From NCBI RefSeq assembly GCF_014199935.1, contig NZ_JACHOP010000022.1:31254-95253 (forward strand): a stretch of DNA of 64,000 nt, given 5' to 3'. Positions within the stretch are counted from its first letter, which is position 1. Each line of letters starts with the position of its first letter. The notes under the pieces are model-generated. The model had not been told where the DNA came from and made no database searches. It was given only the letters and a program-made list of their open reading frames with translations. Shown piece by piece: positions 48,101 through 56,536 of the stretch. The position numbers and the translations under genes were made by a program. Source of the DNA: Methylorubrum rhodinum (GTDB lineage Bacteria > Pseudomonadota > Alphaproteobacteria > Rhizobiales > Beijerinckiaceae).

Positions 48101-48425
48101 CGCAATGACGGCGTGAGCCCGTCCCAGCCCGCACCAGAACCATTCGCATAAGATATATTATGGAACTACGAATCGCATTCCGGCCCTACAGGCTCTCTCA
48201 TGGTTAATTCCGTTAACCATGATTGCGTCGCATTTGAGCGAATGCGGCCACGGATCCGGATCGGTTCGGCGCGATGCTGCGGTCGCGGATCGAACGACGA
48301 TCCGGCACGAAAATGCAGAGGCGCCGAAGGTGCTTGCAAAACAGTGCATAACGTATTCAATTCGGGACATGGACGGCGGCGTCCCCTCGCAATCGTCACA
48401 ATTTCCCGCCAACACGATCGAATCG
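48101..48425. other. Intergenic region upstream of the GDSL hydrolase
   Basis: Holds an AT-rich run (aagatatattatgg near 48148) and the palindrome listed separately; the left border is the kdpB truncation point. No gene recognised; a frame open from 48219 into the hydrolase lacks a ribosome site and family sequence. Confidence 0.4.
48199..48221. promoter_or_regulatory. AT-rich perfect palindrome, operator candidate
   Basis: CATGGTTAA-ttccg-TTAACCATG: 9-bp perfect arms with a 5-base spacer, in otherwise GC-rich DNA, about 205 bases before the GDSL hydrolase gene. It looks like a dimeric regulator site, though no T tract or clear promoter is next to it. Confidence 0.5.
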
Positions 48426-49265
48426 ATGAACCCGCTCAAGCGCTTCGCCATGTCGTTTGCCGTGCCGCTCCGCCTGCTCCCCGGATTGCTGTCGGCCGCC
48501 GCCCTGGCCGTTGCCTTCACCGGCCCGGTGCTCGCCCAGCCCGATCCGCCGCCGGTCACCGGCGCGGTCGCGCAGGAGCGCGCGGCGGAGCGGGTGCCGG
48601 CCAAGCTCGCCCGGCTCGCCTCGCTGCTCGGGCATGACGGCGACGTGCGGATCGTGGCGTTCGGCTCGTCCTCGACGGAAGGGGCGGGCGCGTCCTCGCC
48701 GGCCATGGCCTACCCTGCCCTGCTGGAGCGCGACCTCGAAGACCGGCTTCAGATCGGCGCGTCGAGCCGGCGCTCCATCACCGTGATCAACCGCGGCAAG
48801 GGCGGCGACACCTCCGAGGAGATGGCGAGCCGCCTGGAGCGCGACGTGCTGGCCGAGCGGCCCGACCTCGTGGTCTGGCAGACCGGCAGCAACGATCCCC
48901 TGCGCGGCGTGCCGGTGGAGCGCTTCGTCGAACTGACCCGCGAGGGGCTTCGGGCGATCCGCGCCACCGGGGCCGACGTGGTGCTGATGGACCAGCAATG
49001 GTGCCGCAAGCTCTCCGGCGTCGACGGAGCCGAGCGCTACGGCGAGGCCCTGCACGCGCTCGCCGCCGAGCTGAACGTCCCGGTGATCCGCCGCCGCGCC
49101 CTGATGCAGTCCTGGGTCACGCACGGCCTGATGACGCCGGCCCAGATGATCGGCCCCGACGGGCTGCACATGACGGACGCCGGCTACCGCCAGCTCGCCA
49201 AGGCGGCCGCCGCCCAGATCCTCGTCGGCGCCGGCCTGATCCAGCCCTCGCTCGCCCGGAACTGA
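48426..49265 (+). CDS. Secreted SGNH/GDSL-family hydrolase
   Basis: A 279-residue esterase-like protein with a signal peptide (RLLPGLLSAAALAVAFTGPVLA, cleavage likely after VLA near 37). Block I is VAFGSSSTEGAGAS near 78-91 with the nucleophile Ser; block II contains NRGKGGDTSEEM; block III is WQTGSNDPLRG (the Asn); block V is GPDGLHMTDAGYR with the Asp-His pair. It is likely periplasmic and may deacylate or deacetylate polysaccharide or lipid. The start at 48426 gives the signal peptide its proper length. Confidence 0.87.
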   Translation: MNPLKRFAMSFAVPLRLLPGLLSAAALAVAFTGPVLAQPDPPPVTGAVAQERAAERVPAKLARLASLLGHDGDVRIVAFGSSSTEGAGASSPAMAYPALLERDLEDRLQIGASSRRSITVINRGKGGDTSEEMASRLERDVLAERPDLVVWQTGSNDPLRGVPVERFVELTREGLRAIRATGADVVLMDQQWCRKLSGVDGAERYGEALHALAAELNVPVIRRRALMQSWVTHGLMTPAQMIGPDGLHMTDAGYRQLAKAAAAQILVGAGLIQPSLARN

Positions 49266-49316
49266 GCGGGAGGAGGGCGCCGTTCCCGACAGGTGGAAGC
49301 CCCCTCCCCGCCCATC

Positions 49317-49733
49317 ATGCCTCAACCCGAACGGACCGAAGCCGAACTGACCGAGGCGGCGCTCGCGGCCTTCCTCGACGCGTTCTACGCAAAAGTCCGC
49401 CGCGATCCGCTGATCGGGCCCGTTTTTTCCGCGCGCATCCCCGATGCGGAATGGCCGCACCACATGGCGCGGGTGACCGATTTCTGGTCCTCGGTGCTGC
49501 TCCGGACCGGCCGCTACAAGGGCAACCCGTTCGGCCGCCATCTCGGCATCCAAAACCTCGCCCCGGACCATTTCGCCCGCTGGCTCGGCCTGTTCGCGGC
49601 GACGGCGGCCGAATTCTTCGAGACTCCGCTCGCGGACGACATCGTCGGGCGGGCCCACCGGATCGGCGACAGCCTCAAGGCGGGATTGTTCTTCCGGCCA
49701 GAGGCGCGGGCGAGCCGGCCGGATCCGTCCTGA
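49317..49733 (+). CDS. Group III truncated hemoglobin
   Basis: A 138-residue heme globin of the truncated (2-over-2) family, group III. LTEAALAAFLDAFYAKVRRD is the A/B helix region, IGPVFSARI and WPHHMARVTDFWSSVLL follow, and YKGNPFGRHLGI carries the proximal His. LAPDHFARWLGLFAATAAEF is the G helix. Function in this group is unclear; redox or nitric-oxide chemistry is proposed. The ATG at 49317 is chosen; an in-frame GTG lies 24 bases upstream. Confidence 0.87.
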   Translation: MPQPERTEAELTEAALAAFLDAFYAKVRRDPLIGPVFSARIPDAEWPHHMARVTDFWSSVLLRTGRYKGNPFGRHLGIQNLAPDHFARWLGLFAATAAEFFETPLADDIVGRAHRIGDSLKAGLFFRPEARASRPDPS

Positions 49734-49833
49734 GCGGAACGGTCCTCCGCCCGGATCGCCCAGCGGCGGCAAGGGTTTGCTTTTCGTGGCCGGGAATGTC
49801 ACGCCTCGATCCGAAGCGGGGCGCGGCCGCAGC

Positions 49834-51003
49834 ATGGGGCACTCGTCTTTTCTCGGTGCGGCGTCGCTGCGGGCGAAGGCCCGGAGCTTCGACGACATCC
49901 TCGTCCATCCGAGCCTCGAGGTGCTCCGGAACCCCGGCGCCCTGTTCCGCGGCGGCCCCGCCTGGCCCCGCTTCGAGACGCAGATCCTGGCCCGGACCTG
50001 CTGGTTCCCCGTGCCCTTTCCGGTCGATGCCAAGCCGCCGCCGCTCCGGGAGGCGGCCGCGGCCGCCGGGGAGGGCGTCTGGTGCGGGCCCATCAGCATC
50101 CATTTCGGGCACATGGTCGCCGATTTCGGCATGCGGCTGGCGGCGTCGAGCCGGGCCTATCCCGACCTGCCGCTGATCTTCAGCATCTGGGACCTGCCCG
50201 GCGCGGAGCCCTTTCCCTTCTTCTGGCAGATCGTCGACCATCTCGGCATCGACCGGGCGCGGATTCACCTCAACCGCACGCCGACCCTCTGGCGGCGCCT
50301 GCACGTGCTGCCCCAGGCGGAGCGCCGCTTCGGCGGCGGACCGCACGGTGCCCATCTCGACTTCCTCGACGCGATCGCGGCGCCCTCCCCCGGCCCTCCC
50401 GATATCGCCTGCCTGTTCGTGTCGCGGGCCGGCCTCCCCAAGGGGCGTTTCGCGGGCGAGGCGGTGCTGGAGACGGCCCTGCGAAGCGTCGGCGTCACGG
50501 TGTTCCGGCCCGAGACCGTTCCGCTCGAGGCGCAGCTCGCCCTCTACCGCCGGGCGCGGCGCCTGATCGTCTCCGAGGGCTCGGCCCTGCACGCCTTCCA
50601 ACTCCTCGGCCGCCTGGAGGCCGAGATGATCGTGCTGTGCCGCCGGCCCTGGCGTCGCCTCGCCGCCGCCTCCCTGCGGCCGCGGGTCGGCGCCCTGCAC
50701 TACGTCGAGGCGCTGAAGGGCCTCGTCTACGGCCTGCGCGCCTCGGGCCGTCCGCAGAGGACCACGGCCCTGTCCATCCTCGACGAGGGACGGCTGCTCG
50801 ACGCCCTCGGCCGTCTCGGCGTCGCCCTCGCCTGGGACCGGGCGGCCTATCTGCGGGCGCGGGAGGCCGACATCGCGGCATGGATCGCGCATCGGATGGC
50901 GCAGGCCGCCCATCCGGGCGAGCGGGCGATGATCGAGCGGCGCCTGCGGGCGCTGTCGCTGCCGCCGCCCGCCGCGTGGCCCGAATCCGGCGCGCAGGCC
51001 TGA
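49834..51003 (+). CDS. GT61/DUF563-type glycosyltransferase-like protein
   Basis: A 389-residue cytoplasmic protein. GPISIHFGHMVADFGMRL and IVSEGSALHAFQLLG match the glycosyltransferase family 61 core (H-F-G-H and the S-E-G-S-x-L-H motif). The C-terminal third is helical. A TTG 57 bases upstream gives a longer frame, but the ATG at 49834 starts the plausible protein (MGHSSFLGAASLRAKARSF). Acceptor and donor unknown; no polysaccharide cluster surrounds it. Confidence 0.78.
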   Translation: MGHSSFLGAASLRAKARSFDDILVHPSLEVLRNPGALFRGGPAWPRFETQILARTCWFPVPFPVDAKPPPLREAAAAAGEGVWCGPISIHFGHMVADFGMRLAASSRAYPDLPLIFSIWDLPGAEPFPFFWQIVDHLGIDRARIHLNRTPTLWRRLHVLPQAERRFGGGPHGAHLDFLDAIAAPSPGPPDIACLFVSRAGLPKGRFAGEAVLETALRSVGVTVFRPETVPLEAQLALYRRARRLIVSEGSALHAFQLLGRLEAEMIVLCRRPWRRLAAASLRPRVGALHYVEALKGLVYGLRASGRPQRTTALSILDEGRLLDALGRLGVALAWDRAAYLRAREADIAAWIAHRMAQAAHPGERAMIERRLRALSLPPPAAWPESGAQA

Positions 51004-51029
51004 CGGCCGGAGCCGGGCGCTGCGGGAGA

Positions 51030-51839
51030 CTACAAGCCCACCTGCACGCTCAGCCCGTCATGGGCCGGCACCACCCCCGGCGGCAGCTTCTTCGCCAGCG
51101 TGGCGTAGTCGAGATCGGTGTGGAGGTTGGTCAGGATCGCCCGCCTGGGCGCCAGCTCCTCGATCAGGGCCAGCGCGTCCGAGACCGAGTAATGCGACGG
51201 GTGAGGGGTCTCGCGCAGCGCGTCGATGATGAGGAGATCGAGGCCGCGCAACGCCGCCTTGGCGGGCTCGGGCATCAGGCTCACGTCGGGGGCGTAGGCC
51301 GCGGGGCCGAAGCGGAAGCCGTGGGCGGCCTCGTTGCCGTGCTCCATCGCGAAGGCCAGCGCCTCGATCGTCCCGCCCGCGCCGTCGATCCGCACCGGCT
51401 CGCCCGCGCGCAGTTCGTGCAGATCGAGGATCGGCGGATAGGCGCTGCCCGGCGGCGTCTCGAAGGCGTAGCCGAACCGGGCCGTCAGCAGCGCGCGGGT
51501 GAGGGGATCGGCGTGGACCGGGATGCGGCGGCGCATCTGGATGACGAGGGGGCGCACGTCGTCGATGCCGTGGGTGTGGTCGGCATGCGCGTGGGTGTAG
51601 AGCAGGGCGTCGAGGCGGGTCACGCCCGCGTCGATGAGCTGCTCGCGCAGGTCGGGCGAGGTGTCGATCAGCACCGTCGTCGATGCCCCCTCCCCCCGCT
51701 CGCGCCGCTCCACCAGCAGCGAGCAGCGGCGGCGGCGGTTGCGGGGGTCGGACGGGTCGCAGGCGCCCCAACCGGAGCCGACCCGCGGCACGCCGCCCGA
51801 CGAGCCGCAGCCGAGGATGCGCAGGGTCAGGCTGGCCAT
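51030..51839 (-). CDS. MBL-fold metallo-hydrolase (PhnP-like)
   Basis: A 269-residue metallo-beta-lactamase-fold phosphodiesterase-like protein. The metal-binding motif THAHADHTHG starts at 82, with His83, His85, Asp87 and His88. FAMEHGNE supplies another His, and NLHTDLDY is near the end. LGCGSSGGVPR is the PhnP/YycJ-group start. It is the last gene of the tmk-holB-metG-tatD cluster, an arrangement conserved in alphaproteobacteria. Exact substrate unknown. Confidence 0.9.
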   Translation of the reverse strand: MASLTLRILGCGSSGGVPRVGSGWGACDPSDPRNRRRRCSLLVERRERGEGASTTVLIDTSPDLREQLIDAGVTRLDALLYTHAHADHTHGIDDVRPLVIQMRRRIPVHADPLTRALLTARFGYAFETPPGSAYPPILDLHELRAGEPVRIDGAGGTIEALAFAMEHGNEAAHGFRFGPAAYAPDVSLMPEPAKAALRGLDLLIIDALRETPHPSHYSVSDALALIEELAPRRAILTNLHTDLDYATLAKKLPPGVVPAHDGLSVQVGL

Positions 51840-51873
51840 GCGCCCTCCTGGCCCGCCATCGCGAGGCCCGGCC

Positions 51874-52671
51874 TCACGCCGCGACCCCGTCGAGGGCCGC
51901 CGCCTTCGCGAACAGCCGGTAGAAATTGGCGGTGGTGAGCGCGCAGAAATCCTCGAACGGGAGGTCGAGGGTTTTGGCCAGCACGCGGGCGGTGTCGGCG
52001 GTGTAGGCGGGCTCGCAGCGCCTGCCCCGATGCGGCTCCGGCGCCAGGAACGGCGCGTCGGTCTCGACGAGAATCCGGTCCCGCGGGACGCTGCGGGCGA
52101 TGTCCCGAAGGGCGTCCGAGCGGCGGAAGGTGACGATGCCGGAGAACGACACGGACAGCCCCAGCTCCACGCCGACCTGCGCCAGCCGCGCGCCAGAGGA
52201 GAAGCAGTGCAGCACCGCCCGGAACGGCGCGCGGGCCATCTCGTCGGTCAGCACCGCTTCCATATGACTGTCGGCGTCGCGGGAATGGATCACCAGCGGC
52301 AGGCCGGCGAGCCGCGCGGCCTCGATATGCGCGCGCAGCACCCGCTCCTGCACGGCCTCGGGCGCCGCATCCTCGTAATGGTAGTCGAGCCCGGCCTCGC
52401 CGATGCCGACGCAGCGCGGGGCCTCGGCCAAAGCCGCGATGGTCTCGGGCGCCACGTCCGGCTCCTCGGCGGCCCCGTGCGGGTGGGTGCCGATCGTGTA
52501 CCAGACGGCCGGATTCGCCTCGCTGATCGCCCGGTAGGTGTCGGCCTTGGCGACCCGCGTCGAGATGGTGACGAGCCGCGTCACCCCCGCCGCCGCCGCG
52601 CGGGCGACGACGCCCGGGATGTCCTCGGCGAAATCGGGGAAGTCGAGATGGCAGTGGCTGTCGACCAGCAT
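51874..52671 (-). CDS. tatD: TatD-family metal-dependent hydrolase (DNase)
   Basis: A 265-residue TIM-barrel hydrolase. The metal ligands are in the N-terminal MLVDSHCHLDFPDFAED, GEAGLDYHYED and the His in PLVIHSRDAD, with LVETDAPFLAPEPHRG near the C-terminus. Members act as 3'-to-5' exonucleases in DNA repair and turnover. It lies between metG and the MBL hydrolase on the same strand, 45 bases after the metG stop, in a conserved alphaproteobacterial cluster. Confidence 0.93.
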   Translation of the reverse strand: MLVDSHCHLDFPDFAEDIPGVVARAAAAGVTRLVTISTRVAKADTYRAISEANPAVWYTIGTHPHGAAEEPDVAPETIAALAEAPRCVGIGEAGLDYHYEDAAPEAVQERVLRAHIEAARLAGLPLVIHSRDADSHMEAVLTDEMARAPFRAVLHCFSSGARLAQVGVELGLSVSFSGIVTFRRSDALRDIARSVPRDRILVETDAPFLAPEPHRGRRCEPAYTADTARVLAKTLDLPFEDFCALTTANFYRLFAKAAALDGVAA

Positions 52672-52716
52672 GGATTCTTTTTGAAGGAAGATGCGGGAAA
52701 AGCGGGAGCCGGGCCT

Positions 52717-54279
52717 TCAGGCCGCGGCCTCCGGCTTCTCGAAACGCGGGAAGATCGGGGTCGGTGCCGGAAGCGCCGCGCCGGGCTGCAAGCGGTGGGC
52801 CTCGTCGGCGAAGGCGAAGCTGCGCGCGTCCGCCGGCACGGCGAGCAGGTCGAGGAGCGCCGCGCCCGCCGTCGGCACGAAGGGCTGCACCATCAGGCCG
52901 ACCCGGCGCAGGGTCTCGACCGTGACGTAGAGCACCGTCGCCATCCGCTCTGGATCGGACTTGCGTAAGCGCCACGGCTCTTCGGAGGCGAAGTAGCGGT
53001 TGGCGTCGGCGACCACGGTCCAGATCTCGGACAGGATCGAGTGCAGGGCGAGGTCCTTCATCAGCCCCCTCGCCTTCTCCGGCAAGGCCGCGGCGGCGGC
53101 CAGCAGCCGCGTGTCGGCCTCGGAGAAATCTCCGGGCTCCGGCACGGCGCCGTCGAGATTCTTGGCGATCATCGAGAGCGAACGCTGGGCGAGGTTGCCG
53201 AGATCGTTGGCGAGGTCCGCGTTGATGCGGTTGATGATCGCCTCGTGGCTGTAATTGCCGTCGCCGCCGAACGGCACCTCGCGCAGCACGAAGTAGCGCA
53301 GGGCGTCGACGCCGTAGGTCTCGGCCAGATCCATCGGATCGACGACGTTGCCGAGCGACTTCGACATCTTCTCGCCCTTGGAGAGCAGGAAGCCGTGGCC
53401 GAAGACGCGTTCCGGAACGGGGAGCCCCGCCGACATCAGGAAGGCCGGCCAGTAGACCGCGTGGAAGCGGACGATGTCCTTGCCGATCACGTGCACGTCC
53501 GCGGGCCAGAACGGCCAGCGCGGGTCGGTCTCGTCGGGGAAGCCGCAGACGGTGAGGTAGTTCGTCAGGGCATCGACCCAGACATACATGACGTGGCCCG
53601 GCCGGTCCGGCACCGGCACGCCCCAGTCGAAGGTGGTGCGGCTGATCGAGAGGTCCTTGAGGCCCGAGCGCACGAAGCTGGCGACCTCGTTGAGCCGCGT
53701 CTCCGGGCTCAGGAAGTCGGGCCGCTCGGCGTAGAGCTTCAGCAGACGGTCCTGGTAGGCCGAGAGGCGGAAGAGGAAATTCTCCTCCTCCATCCACTCG
53801 ACGGGCGTGTCGGTCTTGATCGAGCGGCGGCTGCCGTCGGGGGCCAGCACCGTCTCGGCCTCGTCGTAATAGGACTCGTCGCGCACCGAGTACCAGCCGG
53901 CATACTTGGCCAGATAGATGTCGCCGTTGGCCTCCATGCGCCGCCACAGCGCCTGGGCGGCGGCGTAATGGTCGGCTTCCGTGGTGCGGATGAAGCGGTC
54001 GTAGGCGCAGTTGAGCCGGTCGGCCATCGCCTTGAAGCGCCCGGCCATGTCGTCGACGAAGGCGCGCGGGCTGGTCCCGGCCTTGGCCGCCGCCTGCTGG
54101 ATCTTGAGGCCGTGCTCGTCGGTGCCGGTGGAGAACAGCACCGCGCGCCCGTCGAGGCGCTGGAAGCGCGCGATCGCGTCGGTGGCGATCACCTCGTAGG
54201 CGTGGCCGATATGCGGCACGCCGTTGGGGTAGGAGATCGCCGTGGTGATGAGGAAGGGTTTTTCCGGTGTCTCGCTCAC
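52717..54279 (-). CDS. metG: Methionyl-tRNA synthetase
   Basis: Charges tRNA-Met; essential. About 520 residues. The class I HIGH box is VPHIGHAYEV at 21-30 and the KMSKS loop is GEKMSKSLGN near 302. AWYSVRDESYYDE-type sequence (AGWYSVRDESYYDEAETVL) occupies the connective peptide; it lacks the zinc Cys pairs, as in the shorter MetG subgroup, and the C-terminal dimerisation domain is absent. The start is a GTG (54279) that opens the conserved SETPEKPFLITTAISYPNG. Part of the tmk-holB-metG-tatD cluster. Confidence 0.95.
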   Translation of the reverse strand: MSETPEKPFLITTAISYPNGVPHIGHAYEVIATDAIARFQRLDGRAVLFSTGTDEHGLKIQQAAAKAGTSPRAFVDDMAGRFKAMADRLNCAYDRFIRTTEADHYAAAQALWRRMEANGDIYLAKYAGWYSVRDESYYDEAETVLAPDGSRRSIKTDTPVEWMEEENFLFRLSAYQDRLLKLYAERPDFLSPETRLNEVASFVRSGLKDLSISRTTFDWGVPVPDRPGHVMYVWVDALTNYLTVCGFPDETDPRWPFWPADVHVIGKDIVRFHAVYWPAFLMSAGLPVPERVFGHGFLLSKGEKMSKSLGNVVDPMDLAETYGVDALRYFVLREVPFGGDGNYSHEAIINRINADLANDLGNLAQRSLSMIAKNLDGAVPEPGDFSEADTRLLAAAAALPEKARGLMKDLALHSILSEIWTVVADANRYFASEEPWRLRKSDPERMATVLYVTVETLRRVGLMVQPFVPTAGAALLDLLAVPADARSFAFADEAHRLQPGAALPAPTPIFPRFEKPEAAA

Positions 54280-54511
54280 GTGTCGATGGTCCCGGATGGT
54301 CTGAGGTGGCGCGCGCGGGCCGGCCCGACGGGCGGGCCGCTTCGCTCGTCGCGCGACACGGGTTTCGGCTCGACAAGCCTTGTGGCGCGCATCGTCCCGC
54401 GGCGCAACCGAAGGCCTTTTTGTTTCCGCCTCAAGCGCCGGCGGCCGCGTCCGCGGCCTCAGGTGGCTCGTGGGACGCTCTTCGCGCCCGGAATGCGGCA
54501 GGGCCATCGCA

Positions 54512-55594
54512 TCAGCGGCCTGCCGCCGCCAGGGCCTCGAAGGCGGCGAGCACCAGCGGGCGGCGGTCGAGGTTGTAGATCGCGGCCTCGCGGGCGGCAG
54601 CCGCGATGCGCTCGGCGGCCTCGACCAGGGGCAGGAGCCGAGCCGGGCCTTCCCCCTGGCGGCGGTCGATCTCGGCGGCGACGTGGCGCTGGATCGCGTC
54701 GAGCACGGCCGTCAGCAGGGGCTCGGCGTCGCGGGCGGCCAGACTCTCGCCGAGCTTGAGCACCCGGCGCCAGTCCGGATCGGGCAGGCCGGCGAGCAGG
54801 GCCGACACCTCCGCCTCGATGGCTTGCGTGGCGGGATCGAGCAGGGCCACCGCCCGCGCCACCGAGCCCTCGCAGAGCGCGGCGGCGCGGGCGAGCGCCG
54901 CCGGATCGGGCGGGGGGAAGGGCGCCGGAAAGTCCTCGATGACGGCGCGCACCTGCGCCTCGGCCAGCGGGCGGAGCGTCAGCGCCCGGCAGCGGGAACG
55001 GATCGTCGGCAGCAACCGCCCCGGCGCGTGGGACACGATCAGGAAGATGGCCCGCGGCGGCGGCTCCTCGATCATCTTCAGCAGCGCGTTGGCGCTGTTG
55101 GCGTTCAGGTCCTCGGCGCTGTCGACGATGCAGACGCGCCAGCCCCCCTCCCCGCCCGCAGTGGTGGCGAACAGGGCGAGCGCCTCGCGGGCGGCATCGA
55201 CCGAGATGCGGGTCGGCAGGGTCTTGGCGCCCGGCGCCTGGACGCGGCGGAGCGCGATCAGGTTCGGATGCGACAGGGCCGCGACCTGCCGGGCCGCCGG
55301 ATGCCCCTCGGGCAGATCGAGGGTTTTGGAATCGGGCAGCGTGCGGGGATCGGCCACCAGACGGCGGGCGACCCGGTAGGCGAGGGTCGCCTTGCCGATG
55401 CCGACGGGGCCGCCGATCAGCCACGCATGGTGGAGGCGGCCCGCAGCCAGCGCCTCGGCGAAGGCGGCCTGCGCCGCCTCGTGGCCGACGAGGCGGGCCT
55501 GTTCGCGCGGGCGCGGCACGTGGGCGAGGTCGCCGGCCTCGGCCTCCGAGACGGCGGGCGCCTCCTTGCGGGCGCGGCCTCCCTCAGGCGGCAT
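54512..55594 (-). CDS. holB: DNA polymerase III subunit delta prime
   Basis: A clamp-loader subunit of 360 residues. The AAA+ Walker A region is LIGGPVGIGKATLAYRVARR, as in alphaproteobacterial delta prime proteins. VDSAEDLNANSANALLKMIE is the conserved Walker B/sensor block (NANALLK-like), and FLIVSHAPGRLLPTIRSRCR the sensor I and SRC motif. An N-terminal lead of about 30 residues is Pro/Glu-rich. The start at 55594 overlaps the tmk stop by 11 bases, so the genes are coupled. Confidence 0.92.
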   Translation of the reverse strand: MPPEGGRARKEAPAVSEAEAGDLAHVPRPREQARLVGHEAAQAAFAEALAAGRLHHAWLIGGPVGIGKATLAYRVARRLVADPRTLPDSKTLDLPEGHPAARQVAALSHPNLIALRRVQAPGAKTLPTRISVDAAREALALFATTAGGEGGWRVCIVDSAEDLNANSANALLKMIEEPPPRAIFLIVSHAPGRLLPTIRSRCRALTLRPLAEAQVRAVIEDFPAPFPPPDPAALARAAALCEGSVARAVALLDPATQAIEAEVSALLAGLPDPDWRRVLKLGESLAARDAEPLLTAVLDAIQRHVAAEIDRRQGEGPARLLPLVEAAERIAAAAREAAIYNLDRRPLVLAAFEALAAAGR

Positions 55595-56327
55595 GGTCGC
55601 GGTCCCCCGAGGCGGTCTCGCCGGGCAAGGGGGCAGGCAAGGGGGCAGGCAAGGGGACGGGCAAGGGGACGGGCAAGAGGTCGGGCCGATGGGCGGCGAC
55701 CGCCCCGCGGATCGCCGCCTCCACAACGTCGGGGCCGGGTTCGGCGTCGATCACCCGGCAGCGCTCCGGCTCGGCCTCGGCGATGGCGCGGAAGGCCGAC
55801 CGCAGGCGCTCGTGGAAGCTCGATGCTTCCGCCTCGAACCGGTCCGGACCCTCCCCCTCGCCTCTCCGGCGGGCGCGGGCGAGACCGGCCTGGGCCGGCA
55901 GGTCGAGGATCAGGGTAAGGTCGGGGCGAAGTCCTTCCAGCGTCACCCGCTCCAGACTGGCGATCAGCGCCGGATCGAGTCCGCCCGCCGCGCCCTGATA
56001 GGCGCGGGTGGAATCGGCGAAGCGGTCGCACAGCACGACGGCGCCGCGCGCCAGCGCCGGGCGGATCAAATGATCGACGTGGTCGATACGGGCGGCGGCG
56101 AAGATCAGCGCCTCGGCGAACGGCCCGTAGGGTTTGGCCACGCCCCGCAGCAGCGCCTCGCGAAACGCTTCGGCCCGCTTCGTGCCGCCGGGCTCGCGCG
56201 TCGTCACGACCTCGCGCCCGCTCCCGGCCCGCAGGGTGGCGGCGAGGCGCGCGATCTGGGTGGACTTGCCCGCCCCCTCCCCGCCCTCGAAGGTGATGAA
56301 GACGCCCCGCGGCGCATCGCTCGACAT
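55584..56327 (-). CDS. tmk: Thymidylate kinase
   Basis: Converts dTMP to dTDP; essential for DNA synthesis. 247 residues, about 35 more than usual. The P-loop FEGGEGAGKST is at 13-23, TREPGGTKRAEAFR carries the DR(x)/REPGG block, and VVLCDRFADSTRAYQG the DRx motif. The lid region is ARRRGEGEGPDRFE. The extra C-terminus is a repetitive Pro-Leu tail (VPLPVPLPAPLPAPLPG) encoded by a 12-bp tandem repeat at 55624-55680. First gene of the holB-metG-tatD cluster here. Confidence 0.94.
   Translation of the reverse strand: MSSDAPRGVFITFEGGEGAGKSTQIARLAATLRAGSGREVVTTREPGGTKRAEAFREALLRGVAKPYGPFAEALIFAAARIDHVDHLIRPALARGAVVLCDRFADSTRAYQGAAGGLDPALIASLERVTLEGLRPDLTLILDLPAQAGLARARRRGEGEGPDRFEAEASSFHERLRSAFRAIAEAEPERCRVIDAEPGPDVVEAAIRGAVAAHRPDLLPVPLPVPLPAPLPAPLPGETASGDRDHAA
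55624..55680. repeat. 12-bp tandem repeat inside tmk
   Basis: Units GGCAAGGGGGCA, GGCAAGGGGGCA, GGCAAGGGGACG, GGCAAGGGGACG and a partial GGCAAGAGG, about four and three-quarter copies. On the coding strand they specify Pro-Leu-Pro-Ala/Val. The unit is a multiple of three, so copy-number change keeps the frame. Confidence 0.9.
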
Positions 56328-56402
56328 GGGTAGCGGGCTAGCACAGGGTGGGCGCGCGCGACAGCGGAGGTGGGTTCGGCGGATACCGAAGGCCGCGCGT
56401 GT

Positions 56403-56514
56403 CCCCTCCCCCTTGTGGGGAGGGGTTCGGGGTGGGGGTGGTTCAGGATGGATCGCCGAGCCTCATCCTGAACCACCCCCACCTCCTCCCTCCTCCCCAC
56501 AAGGGGGAGGAGAG
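56403..56514. repeat. Inverted-repeat element, family D (copy 2)
   Basis: GTGGGGGTGGTTCAGGATG (56432-56450) and CATCCTGAACCACCCCCAC (56464-56482) are perfect inverted arms. Outside them, CCCCTTGTGGGGAGGGG and CTCCCCACAAGGGGGAGG continue the symmetry. The right half is nearly identical to 42675-42726. It lies upstream of tmk and just downstream of the heme oxygenase gene. Confidence 0.85.
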
Positions 56515-56536
56515 TGCCCCGTTCTGTTCGCTTCGA

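Noticed and set aside
47058..48149. A functional short KdpD kinase
   Set aside because: The open frame lacks N-box and ATP lid motifs, which lie in another frame, and its first 70 residues are kdpB sequence read out of frame.
51827..54376. An 849-codon minus-strand frame over tatD and metG
   Set aside because: Out-of-frame translation of two well-recognised genes, Arg/Pro-rich.
55624..55680. CRISPR-like array
   Set aside because: A 12-bp tandem without spacers inside a coding gene.
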